From CAVSIS01 sp963814875 (GTDB lineage Bacteria > Acidobacteriota > Thermoanaerobaculia > Thermoanaerobaculales > Sulfomarinibacteraceae), in NCBI GenBank assembly GCA_963814875.1, contig CAWFFJ010000015.1, positions 1 through 64,000 on the forward strand: a stretch of DNA of 64,000 nucleotides, read 5' to 3'. The first letter of the stretch is position 1. Every line of letters starts with the position of its first letter. The translations under genes and the position numbers were made by a program. The notes under the pieces were generated by a model. That model saw only the letters and a list, made by a program, of their open reading frames with translations. It was not told the origin of the DNA and searched no databases. Shown here in pieces: positions 1 to 7,488 of this stretch.

Positions 1-1087
1 CGCCGCTGAGAACGACGGCGACGTGCTCGCTCGCCGCGCGGGCGAGCAGGAAGGTCGGCAGGATCGCGGGGTCGGCGATCGGCACGGCGACGCGCGCTGT
101 GACCTCGTCGAGTGCCAGCATGAGCTCGGGCTCGTCGCACGGGACATTGCTGTGCAGCGTGCCCGCAGAGGCGGCGCAGCGTTCGGCCCACGGGCTCTCG
201 TCGAAGCTTCTCTGGGAGAACCACGCCGAGAACGACCGCACCTTCTGGGGCCCGATCATGCGCGCCGCGAGCACCGTCAGGATCGAGGAGTCGAGACCGC
301 CGCTGGTGAACACGCCGACCGGTCGATCGGAGACGACCTGTTTGGCGACCGCGGTCTCGAGCAGCGTCGTAAGCCGGCGGGCACGGTCCTCGACGTGAAG
401 ATCGGAGGCGGCGAGTTCGAGCGGGAACCAGTACCGCCGCTCGTCGACCGTGTTGCGGCCAATGATCTTGCTCGTGCCCGCTGGCACGCAGCGAATCGCC
501 GCGAACATCGTCCGCGGCTCGAGAACGTAGCCCAGGCTCAGATACTGGCCGACCGCGATCGGATCGAGCTCGCGGCTGACCTCCGGATGCTCGAGCAGCG
601 CCGCAACCTCGGACGCGAACCAGATCTCGTCGCCGATCTGGGTGTAGAAGAGCGGCTTCTCGCCGGCCCTGTCGCGCGCCAAGACGAGCGTCCCGCGGCC
701 CGCGTCCCACAGCGCCAGCGCGAACATGCCGTCGAGATCCGCAACTCCGTCCACGCCGCGCTCGCCGAACAGTGGCAGGATCGGCTCGACGTCCGAGCGG
801 GTTCTGAACGGATAGTCCGGGTAGCGGCGACGCAGGTCGCCAGCGTTGTAGATCTCACCGTTGCACACCAACCACTGGGTCCGGTCGGGTCGGGTGTAGG
901 GCTGGTCGGCGCGCGGGTCGACATCGATGATGCGCAGCCGCGTCGCGCCCAGGGCACAGGGACCGAGGTCGACCCAGCGGTTGCCGTCAGGGCCGCGGTG
1001 GTGAAGGGCGCGGGCGATCCGGTCGAGGATCTCGGGCCGCGCGATCGCCCCACCCGTTCGGGACACAACGCCGAAGATGCCGCACAC
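1..1087 (-). CDS. asnB: Asparagine synthetase (glutamine-hydrolysing), cut by window edge
   Basis: Makes asparagine, or amidates a related carboxylate, from glutamine and ATP in the cytoplasm. The first 362 codons are present and the gene runs off the left edge. The start is GTG at 1087 because the next codon is Cys: the protein begins MCGIFGVV, and Cys2 is the glutaminase nucleophile of class II amidotransferases. The glutamine-site motif CNGEIYN lies at residues 75-81 and the ATP-pyrophosphatase loop SGGLDSS at 262-268. The visible part stops at VVLSG, where the family normally continues DGGDE. It lies 5 bases after the GT39 gene stop, so the two are probably one transcript. Such genes are common in polysaccharide loci, where they may amidate a sugar acid; that role is inferred. 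Confidence 0.93.
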   Translation of the reverse strand, partial: MCGIFGVVSRTGGAIARPEILDRIARALHHRGPDGNRWVDLGPCALGATRLRIIDVDPRADQPYTRPDRTQWLVCNGEIYNAGDLRRRYPDYPFRTRSDVEPILPLFGERGVDGVADLDGMFALALWDAGRGTLVLARDRAGEKPLFYTQIGDEIWFASEVAALLEHPEVSRELDPIAVGQYLSLGYVLEPRTMFAAIRCVPAGTSKIIGRNTVDERRYWFPLELAASDLHVEDRARRLTTLLETAVAKQVVSDRPVGVFTSGGLDSSILTVLAARMIGPQKVRSFSAWFSQRSFDESPWAERCAASAGTLHSNVPCDEPELMLALDEVTARVAVPIADPAILPTFLLARAASEHVAVVLSG

Positions 1088-1092
1088 CGCCG

Positions 1093-2817
1093 TCAGCTCC
1101 CCACCGGCGCCGTCATTGCTGCGTCCTCGCCGGACACCGGAGGGGCGCACGGCCCGTAGGCCGAGTAGCGGAGGCTACGGACGATCAGGGGCAGGCCCGA
1201 GTCAGTCAGCGCCGTGATGGCCTCGGTGTCCCGGTTCGAGGTCACGAAGATGTACGGTTCGGGACACTCCGTCAGCGCTGAACGCCACCAGTCGGCCGGC
1301 CGCAGCGGCGATCCGGGAACCTCGCGCAACCGGTCGATCGACTTGAGAACGTAGTTGCTGGTGAGCTCACCGCCGTCGGCCGTGGACACGAGAATCGGTC
1401 GTTCCAGATAGAACGCGAGGCTGTGGGGGAAGGCGTGAATGCCAACCACCTGCCCGTCCGGCGGCAGGCGTTGGGCGATCGCTGCGGCCAGGCTGCGGGT
1501 GGACCTGCCCTGTGCCACGTCAACGAGGAGCGGTCGCCCCGCGACCAGGAGCGCTACCAGGGGCAGACCGAACGCGACCACCACCGGCTCCCAGCGCACG
1601 CGGACTGATGCGCCGACGCCGGCCGCAACCAGGCAGGCCGACCCGAGCCCGAGCAGCGCCGCCGGCAGTGCCGGCTGGAGGTGGGCGTCGACCCGCGGCT
1701 CGAAGGCCGGGACCACTGTCGCCAGGAGCGCCGCACCACCGATCGCTGCCAGCACGACAGCGGTCAGCCGTGCCCCGAGCAGCGACCGGTTCGAGCCCTC
1801 CCGCCACAGGGACGCCAGGAGCAGCGCGACCGCAGGCACGAGCGGCAGAACGTAGTGCGGCTGCTTGGAGCGCGACAGGGAGAACATCACCAACGGGAGC
1901 ACCAGCCACAGCAGGAGGAAGACCGTCCGGTGATCGGCGCCCGAGCGCAGGCGGCGCGCCCGCACCCAACCTGCGAGCGCCGTCAGGGACCACGGCAGCG
2001 AGCCCAGGAAGAGCACCGGCAGCAGGTACCACACCGGCTGCGTCCGGCGCAGCTCGTCGCTGGTCATCCGGCTCCATGTCTCGGTGACCAGTGCGTAGTG
2101 GAGGAAGCCGGGCACGGCGCGTTCCGTGGCCCACAGCCAGGGTGCCACCATGACGGTGAAGGCGAGCGGCCCGGCGGGGTGCCACACCGCGGCGCTTGCC
2201 CGCCGCACGAGCCCGTAGGGCACGGCCACTAGCAGCGGTACGACCAGTGCGACGGGTCCCTTGGTCATCACCCCGAGGGCCATGGCAGCCCACGCCGCGA
2301 CGGTCCACAGCCATCGGCCCGCACCGGGGGGCCGGCGCTCGGCCCGGTGTTCGACCGCGCGGTAGAAGGCGACGATCGCCGTGACCATGAACAGGGTCAT
2401 GGTGGCGTCGAAGATGACCGCACACGCGAGGACGAGGGTCACCGGCATGACCAGCGCGGCACCGGCCGCGATCCAGGCAGCATCGGAGCCGTACAGCCGC
2501 CGCGCAAACCAGCCCACCAGTGCGATCGTGAGCAGGGTTGCGAACAGTGACGGCAGGCGCACGACAAGCTCCGAGGGCCCGAACGCGCGGATGCCCGCAG
2601 CCACCACCGCAAAGTAGAGAAAGGGCTTGTCCATGTATGGCAGGCCGTCGAGATGGGGCACCAAGAGGTCGCCGGTCGCCGCCATTTCACGTGCAACTTC
2701 GGCGTTGCGGCCCTCGTCCGGGTCCATCAAAGGGTAGGAACCGATCAACCAGGCGAGCGTGGCGATCACGACGAGGATCCAGATCGCCGGGGCCAGTCGC
2801 TGGAGTCGCCCGGTCAT
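1093..2817 (-). CDS. GT39/ArnT-like membrane glycosyltransferase
   Basis: A 574-residue multi-pass inner-membrane protein of the dolichyl-phosphate-mannose mannosyltransferase/ArnT type (GT-C fold). These enzymes move a sugar from a polyprenyl-phosphate donor to an acceptor on the outer face of the membrane. After the first membrane helix comes DPDEGR at residues 32-37, matching the acidic catalytic loop of the family. The basic SRSKQPHYVLPLVPA stretch in the middle is also typical. About 11-12 hydrophobic segments are followed by a soluble C-terminal domain. It ends with MTAPVGS and is followed within 5 bases by asnB. The donor and acceptor cannot be told from sequence. Confidence 0.85.
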   Translation of the reverse strand: MTGRLQRLAPAIWILVVIATLAWLIGSYPLMDPDEGRNAEVAREMAATGDLLVPHLDGLPYMDKPFLYFAVVAAGIRAFGPSELVVRLPSLFATLLTIALVGWFARRLYGSDAAWIAAGAALVMPVTLVLACAVIFDATMTLFMVTAIVAFYRAVEHRAERRPPGAGRWLWTVAAWAAMALGVMTKGPVALVVPLLVAVPYGLVRRASAAVWHPAGPLAFTVMVAPWLWATERAVPGFLHYALVTETWSRMTSDELRRTQPVWYLLPVLFLGSLPWSLTALAGWVRARRLRSGADHRTVFLLLWLVLPLVMFSLSRSKQPHYVLPLVPAVALLLASLWREGSNRSLLGARLTAVVLAAIGGAALLATVVPAFEPRVDAHLQPALPAALLGLGSACLVAAGVGASVRVRWEPVVVAFGLPLVALLVAGRPLLVDVAQGRSTRSLAAAIAQRLPPDGQVVGIHAFPHSLAFYLERPILVSTADGGELTSNYVLKSIDRLREVPGSPLRPADWWRSALTECPEPYIFVTSNRDTEAITALTDSGLPLIVRSLRYSAYGPCAPPVSGEDAAMTAPVGS

Positions 2818-3000
2818 TCACGCCCCCCGTCAGGTCCGTCGAAGCCGACCGCCACTCGACACCCCCTGTGCTGCCGGGATCGGCAGTGCGGACGCGCCGC
2901 CGCGCCGAGCGGGCGTCAGCCCGCGCTGCACCGGTGACTGCTCATGGTAGCCGATTCGCGTCCGATCACTTGTGCCGCCGGCTTGGCGGCCCGTTGCCCG
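2818..3000. other. Intergenic gap, no gene seen
   Basis: There are 183 bases between the start of the GT39 gene and the stop of the M16-like gene, both on the minus strand. No open frame with recognisable content was found. No clear TANNNT box is placed at the leaderless distance from the GT39 ATG at 2817, so the promoter of the GT39-asnB pair is not identified. Confidence 0.4.
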
Positions 3001-5019
3001 TCACTTGCGTCGACGAGGTGGAGGTACGGCTTCAGGCGGGACCATCGGCAGTACGCCCGCTGCAACCTCTTCCAGCCCGGCGAGGTCCGCAGCTCCCGCC
3101 AGGCTCCGGGCGACCACGTCCGGCTCCAGGCCGAGCACGTCGAGCTCGAGCTCGCGCGCCGTCTGCCAGGACCTCTCGCCCGCCGCCAGGGCGGCACACG
3201 CCCCGGCCCGCCCCAGGGTCCCGCCTGAGTCGGCCGCGAGGCGGGCAGCCACGCGACGACGGATCGGTGCCAGCTCGGCCTCCTCCGGCCTCGCCACCAG
3301 CCGCGGCCACACCGAGGAGAGCTCGCGCTCGAGGTCGTCGACAGTCGCGTCGGCGCCGCTGACCAGCACCACGATCACGGCACGTCCAGGCACCAACGGC
3401 GTGAGGACCTCTGTCCGGCGCGTCGGCATCGTCGCCGCCAGGCGCGCGCTCAGCAGCTCGGCGATCACCGAGCGACGGCCGGGCCCGGAAGAGCTGTCGA
3501 CCCCGAGCGCGACCGCGACGGTCGAGGTCCGTCCGGGGACGGCTTCCCGTTGGCGACCGACCACTCCGGGAACGCGGCTGATCCCGGCGCCGTTCTCGGG
3601 CTCGCCGACCAGGAACTTGGTGAGCGCCTCGCCGGCGGTCTCGGCATCCGGAACCACCGCCCCCAAGGCGAGGTTGGAGGGCCGCAGCAGGATCGCCGGG
3701 TTGAGCTCGGCGCCGCCCGACAGCCCGAGCCGATCGCCCATCAACGCGAGCGCCCGCCGGCGGGCATCCGCTTCTGACCCAGCCACCGGAAGGTCGTCCG
3801 CAACCACTTTGGAGAGCGCGCCGCGCAGCGCCTCGACCAGCTCGGCGAAACCGTCTGGCGGCGCGGCCAGCTCGAGTGAAGGTGGCGTCGCATGGACGCT
3901 CACCCAGCCCGGGGCGCCCTCGCCGGACCTCAGCTCCACCGCCACCCGTGCGAGCACTGTGGCCGACAGCGCGCCGTCGACGTCCGGTACCAGCACGGGA
4001 CGCAGCACGAGCGCGGCGAGGGGGGTGGCACCCCTCTCGAGAACCACCGCGGCAAGGTCGTTGTCCAGCGCGACCCGCTCCGGCGGCGGCGCGAAACGAG
4101 GGTCGAACACCTGCGGCGGCAGCATCAGGACGGCCGCTCCGGGGTGCTTCGGCAGCCAGTCCAGAGCGGCGGCACGGACGCCGGCTGCGGTCACTCCCTC
4201 GGCACCAAAGAGAAGCTCCCGCACGCCGTCGTCGCCGGAGGCAATCCATCGCTCGAGCACCACCGCGGCCGCCTCGGGGTGACGCTCGAGCTGGGCGAGC
4301 CGACGCACGGCCACCCGTGTCCGAGCGCGCTCGACGAGGGACTCGTCGAGCCGGGGAGCCGACGCGAGCCGCGCCAGCGCCAGTCGCAGACGGGAGAGCC
4401 GGTGCTCGGCGAGGGCGGGGTCGATGCGCCCCTCGAGAACGCCTCGGTCACCCTCGATCCGACTCTGCAGGCCCTCCGCCTCGCGCCCGAGGACCTCCGG
4501 CAGCACCTCCCAGAGGACCTCGACCGCCGTCCTGCTCGGATCCACAGGCTGCGGCAGCGGGAGACTCAGACGCACGGTCGCCTCGCCACCCGCCGGACCC
4601 AGCCGACGCTCGGTGCCGCCCTCCGCCAGTACGGACCGCGCGGGGGTCGGCAGGGCCACCAACGGTCGGCCCGCAAGGAGGCGGTCGAGCAGGGCCCTCA
4701 GCTCGGCGGTGGTCGCACCACCGACCGCCACCACCACGGGCGGGGCCGGGTCGGCGGTCTCACCGAGAGCGGCCTCGAGAGCGGCCGAGAGGGTCATGGG
4801 TCCGCCGACCAGCGAGTGCACCGCGACCTGGCCTTGGGCGTCGAGACTCGGCCACGCAACCGAGGTCGCCTCGGCGAGGGGCAGCGCCACCTGGACCAGC
4901 TCGACGCCGCCTGCAACCCGATCGACCGCCAGCGCCTGCGCTCGGGCCGGGTTCGGAACTGCGGCAAGGCCGCTCATCAGAAGCACAAGTCCTGAGATAA
5001 GAGGGTTTTGTCGTCCCAT
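3001..5019 (-). CDS. Exported M16-peptidase-like protein without zinc site
   Basis: A 672-residue protein. The start at 5019 (MGRQNPLIS) is preferred because it opens a signal peptide ending near PNPARA and lies just behind a -10 box. An upstream in-frame ATG at 5031 is possible, and longer starts would overlap the divergent gene. The body has the alternating alpha/beta, Ala/Leu/Arg/Glu-rich make-up of insulinase-type M16 proteins, seen as two repeats of roughly 300 residues. I find no HxxEH zinc motif or its partner glutamate, so it is probably a non-catalytic M16 subunit. The C-terminus is basic (PPPRRRK). No catalytic M16 partner is next to it. Family assignment is tentative. Confidence 0.45.
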   Translation of the reverse strand: MGRQNPLISGLVLLMSGLAAVPNPARAQALAVDRVAGGVELVQVALPLAEATSVAWPSLDAQGQVAVHSLVGGPMTLSAALEAALGETADPAPPVVVAVGGATTAELRALLDRLLAGRPLVALPTPARSVLAEGGTERRLGPAGGEATVRLSLPLPQPVDPSRTAVEVLWEVLPEVLGREAEGLQSRIEGDRGVLEGRIDPALAEHRLSRLRLALARLASAPRLDESLVERARTRVAVRRLAQLERHPEAAAVVLERWIASGDDGVRELLFGAEGVTAAGVRAAALDWLPKHPGAAVLMLPPQVFDPRFAPPPERVALDNDLAAVVLERGATPLAALVLRPVLVPDVDGALSATVLARVAVELRSGEGAPGWVSVHATPPSLELAAPPDGFAELVEALRGALSKVVADDLPVAGSEADARRRALALMGDRLGLSGGAELNPAILLRPSNLALGAVVPDAETAGEALTKFLVGEPENGAGISRVPGVVGRQREAVPGRTSTVAVALGVDSSSGPGRRSVIAELLSARLAATMPTRRTEVLTPLVPGRAVIVVLVSGADATVDDLERELSSVWPRLVARPEEAELAPIRRRVAARLAADSGGTLGRAGACAALAAGERSWQTARELELDVLGLEPDVVARSLAGAADLAGLEEVAAGVLPMVPPEAVPPPRRRK

Positions 5020-5029
5020 GGCGGGACTC

Positions 5030-5039
5030 ATGGTAGCAT
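5030..5039. promoter_or_regulatory. Overlapping divergent -10 boxes
   Basis: On the minus strand TACCAT (5035-5030) lies 10 bases before the M16-like ATG at 5019. On the plus strand TAGCAT (5034-5039) lies 7 bases before the GTG at 5047. The two hexamers share bases 5034-5035. Neither gene has room for a separate leader. Confidence 0.5.
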
Positions 5040-5046
5040 GCCGGCC

Positions 5047-5979
5047 GTGAACCGTTCGGTCGATGTCCTCGCCCCTCGCGCCGTGCTCGCGAGCTGGTTG
5101 CTCGCCGCGGTGGCACTCCCCCTCGGCCTCGTGCTCGCAGTGCTCGGCCAGGCCGTCGGCGCGATGCTCGGCGGCTGCCGCTGGATCGGGGTGAGCCTGC
5201 CACTCGATCACCCGGTCTGGGCGCTGGTGAACCAGCCCACCCTGGACTTCGCGGCGCGACCGGCAGCCGTCGGCTACTGGCTCGGATCGCTCGCCCTACC
5301 GTTCCTGGTCGCCCTGCTCACCGTCGGCTTCGTGCCACGATCCCGCACCCTAGGCGCCGAGCTCGCGGCCGTCCAGGTCGCCTGGGCGGCCGCCGTCGTC
5401 GGTGTCGCGTGGCTGCCACTGCTCGACCCCGCCGACGGCCACCTCACGCACTGGCTCGAGCTGCGCCGGCTCCCGAGCGGGCTGACCAGCCTCTCCCCGG
5501 CCGTGGCCGCGATCGCGACCGTGCCGGCGGTGCTGCGTCTGCTCGCGCTGCTGGGTGGCGCGCGGCGGAAGAGCGGGCGCGGCCAGCGTCTGGGCGTTGT
5601 AATGCTGCACCTCGTCGTGCCCGGCGCCGTCGGGCTCGGTGCAGCCGCATGGCTCCTCCACCCGACGCCGATCGCGGCCCTCATCGGCGCCGCGGCACCG
5701 TCCGTGGTCGCACTCGCCATCGCCTGGTACGGCTACCCCTCGCCCTTCGTGCATCCGCTCGAGGCGGTTCGCGCTCGCACCTTCGTGGTTGCAGCCATCA
5801 CCGCAGTCGTGCTCTGGGCAACGGTCTGGACAACCGGCCGACCGCTCGGCAACGGTACCTCGGCCGGATTGCTGTGGGGCCGCGCAGAGGGCTTCAACAA
5901 CATCCGATCTTGGATCCAGCCGACCTCGCTCCGCCCTCAGCCGTCGCCGTCCCTGCTCGACGACCCCGACGGCTCCTGA
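5047..5979 (+). CDS. Multi-pass membrane protein of unknown function
   Basis: A 310-residue protein with about seven to eight hydrophobic segments of Ala/Leu/Val type and short charged loops. GTG 5047 is chosen because TAGCAT ends 7 bases earlier; ATG 5038 overlaps that box. I recognise no family motif. The C-terminal 50 residues are polar and end LLDDPDGS. The gene is divergent from the M16-like gene and shares its promoter region, so the two may be alternatively expressed. Ferritin follows 95 bases downstream behind its own promoter. A transport or membrane-assembly role would be a guess. Confidence 0.6.
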   Translation: MNRSVDVLAPRAVLASWLLAAVALPLGLVLAVLGQAVGAMLGGCRWIGVSLPLDHPVWALVNQPTLDFAARPAAVGYWLGSLALPFLVALLTVGFVPRSRTLGAELAAVQVAWAAAVVGVAWLPLLDPADGHLTHWLELRRLPSGLTSLSPAVAAIATVPAVLRLLALLGGARRKSGRGQRLGVVMLHLVVPGAVGLGAAAWLLHPTPIAALIGAAAPSVVALAIAWYGYPSPFVHPLEAVRARTFVVAAITAVVLWATVWTTGRPLGNGTSAGLLWGRAEGFNNIRSWIQPTSLRPQPSPSLLDDPDGS

Positions 5980-6006
5980 TCCGCTCGGCTCAGCGGCGAC
6001 CGCCGT

Positions 6007-6068
6007 TATACTGGTGGAAATGGCGTCGATCCCCGGCGCCGTCGACCCTCGCGGGCCACGTAAGGAGG
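6007..6068 (+). promoter_or_regulatory. Ferritin promoter, leader and RBS
   Basis: TATACT at 6007-6012 is a strong -10 box. Transcription from about 6019 gives a leader of some 55 bases that ends with AAGGAGG at 6062-6068, 6 bases before the ferritin ATG. No matching -35 was seen. This is a leadered gene, unlike many others in the window. Confidence 0.6.
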
Positions 6069-6074
6069 ACAACC

Positions 6075-6590
6075 ATGTTGAGCGACTCCATCCAGAAGGC
6101 GATCAACGAGCAGATCCACGCAGAGTTCTACTCGTTCTACCTCTATCTCTCGGTTGCAGGCTGGTTCACCAACCTTCACCTCGACGGCTTCGCGCACTGG
6201 ATGCAGGTCCAGGCGCAGGAGGAGTACGGCCACGCCATGAAGCTGTTCGGGTACGTCCACGACCGCGGGAACGCAGTGAAGCTGCAGACGATCGAGGCGC
6301 CGCAATCCGAGTGGGCCTCGCCGTCGGTCGCTATCGAGTCGGTGCTCGACCATGAGCGCCACATCAGCGAGCGCATCAACACGCTGGTCACCCTCGCCTC
6401 GAACGAGCGCGACCACGCCACCGCCGCGATGCTCCAGTGGTACGTCAACGAGCAGGTCGAGGAGGAGGCGACCGCGGACACCCTCTTCCATCAGGTCAAG
6501 ATGCTCGAGTCGAGCCCGCAGGGCCTGTTCATGCTCGACCGCGAGCTCGCCGCACGACCGGCCCCCACCGCTCCGGCTGCCGCCGAGTAA
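6075..6590 (+). CDS. Ferritin (FtnA-like)
   Basis: A 171-residue non-haem ferritin that oxidises Fe(II) and stores iron in a 24-subunit shell. The ferroxidase residues align with E. coli FtnA at the same numbers: Glu17, Glu50, His53, Glu94, Glu126, Glu129 and Glu130, including QAQEEYGHAM and NEQVEEE. There is no bacterioferritin haem-ligand signature. The C-terminus carries a Pro/Ala tail (RPAPTAPAAAE). The start has an AAGGAGG ribosome site 6 bases upstream. It converges on the crotonase gene with a palindrome between them. Confidence 0.93.
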   Translation: MLSDSIQKAINEQIHAEFYSFYLYLSVAGWFTNLHLDGFAHWMQVQAQEEYGHAMKLFGYVHDRGNAVKLQTIEAPQSEWASPSVAIESVLDHERHISERINTLVTLASNERDHATAAMLQWYVNEQVEEEATADTLFHQVKMLESSPQGLFMLDRELAARPAPTAPAAAE

Positions 6591-6604
6591 CCGTCACCGG
6601 CTGA

Positions 6605-6668
6605 ACCACAGAGGCCCAGAGGCACAGAAAAGCCTCTTTGGTTCTCTGTGTCTCTGTGCCTCTGTGGT
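6605..6668. repeat. ACCACAGAGG-type palindrome between convergent genes
   Basis: The left arm ACCACAGAGGCCCAGAGGC and the right arm ending GCCTCTGTGGT pair over 24 bases with two mismatches around a 16-base loop. It fills the 88-base gap between the 3' ends of ferritin and the crotonase. Related arms recur at 45125-45252 and 60754-60877, also at gene 3' ends. It may act as a two-way terminator or mRNA end stabiliser. Confidence 0.75.
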
Positions 6669-6678
6669 ATTCCGGCCG

Positions 6679-7473
6679 CTACTCCTCGTCCAGCCAATCC
6701 GGGGTGGTCTTCGTGGCGAGGAAGGTGCGCACGCCGCGCACGCACTCGGGGTGCATCCTTTGGCGGGCGTTGCTCTCCGCCGCCCGCGCCAGGGCCTCCC
6801 GCCAACCGAGGCCGACAGTCTCGTTGAGCAGCCGCTTGGTTGCCGCCACCGCCGACGACGAAGCGGTGCGCGCGATCGCCTCCGCCCAGGCCAGTGCACG
6901 CTCGAGGGCGTGCCCGTCCGGTACGATGTCGTCGACCAGACCGAGGTCGAAGGCCCGCTCCGCCGTGATCATCGCGGGGTCGAGCAGCAGCCTGCGGGCG
7001 ACCTGTCCGGTCACCCGACGGGTGAGGAAGGTCGAGACCAGGGCAGGAACGAAGCCGATCTTGACCTCGGTGTAGGCGAAGCGGGCACCGTGCTCGGCGA
7101 TCACCAGGTCGCACGCGGTGGCGAGACCGCAGCCGCCGGCCACCGCCGCCCCCTGGACCGCGGCGAGGGTCATCTTGGGATGGTCGAGAAGGACCGCGAA
7201 GAGGCGCTCGAGCCTCTCCGAGTCGACGCGGTTGGCGGCGAGGTCGCCGCCCGCGGCCACCGCCTCGAGTACGGCAAGGTCGGCGCCGGCGGAGAAGTGC
7301 TTGCCGGCGCCCGCGAGCACCACCGCGCGCACGCCGTCCTCGGACGCCGCCGTTTCGAGGGCCGCGGTCAGGGCGTCGGTGAGGTCTGGGGAGAGAGCAT
7401 TGGCGCGCCCCGGGTCGTTGAGGGTGAGGACACGGGACGGACCGCGGGTCTCGACGAGGAGAGGTGAGCTCAT
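6679..7473 (-). CDS. Enoyl-CoA hydratase/isomerase family, LiuC-like
   Basis: A 264-residue crotonase-fold enzyme. The oxyanion-hole segments AGKHFSAGADL and VQGAAVAGGCGLA are present. The second catalytic Glu is present in TEVKIGFVPA, but the first position (GGCE in mitochondrial enoyl-CoA hydratase) is Gly. This pattern, with VPALVSTFLTRRV after it, resembles methylglutaconyl-CoA hydratases of leucine breakdown. No other leucine-pathway gene is nearby, so the substrate is open. The ATG at 7473 lies 6 bases after a TACACT box, so the message should be leaderless. The upstream glycosyltransferase gene ends only 15 bases away. Confidence 0.85.
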   Translation of the reverse strand: MSSPLLVETRGPSRVLTLNDPGRANALSPDLTDALTAALETAASEDGVRAVVLAGAGKHFSAGADLAVLEAVAAGGDLAANRVDSERLERLFAVLLDHPKMTLAAVQGAAVAGGCGLATACDLVIAEHGARFAYTEVKIGFVPALVSTFLTRRVTGQVARRLLLDPAMITAERAFDLGLVDDIVPDGHALERALAWAEAIARTASSSAVAATKRLLNETVGLGWREALARAAESNARQRMHPECVRGVRTFLATKTTPDWLDEE

Positions 7474-7479
7474 CTGATG

Positions 7480-7485
7480 AGTGTA
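7480..7485 (-). promoter_or_regulatory. Leaderless -10 box of crotonase gene
   Basis: TACACT read on the minus strand, ending 6 bases before the ATG. It fits inside the 15-base gap after the stop of the upstream glycosyltransferase gene, so any -35 region would lie in that coding sequence. Confidence 0.55.
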
Positions 7486-7488
7486 GCG

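Noticed and set aside
5020..5211. N-terminal extension of the M16-like protein to 5211
   Set aside because: It would cross the divergent gene start and the -10 boxes and hide a clear signal peptide at MGRQNPLIS.
6020..6355. ATG 7 bases after TATACT that obeys the leaderless rule upstream of ferritin
   Set aside because: It is out of frame with ferritin and would give an Arg/Pro-rich overlapping product. The ferritin ATG has a strong AAGGAGG site, so the TATACT most likely serves a leadered transcript.
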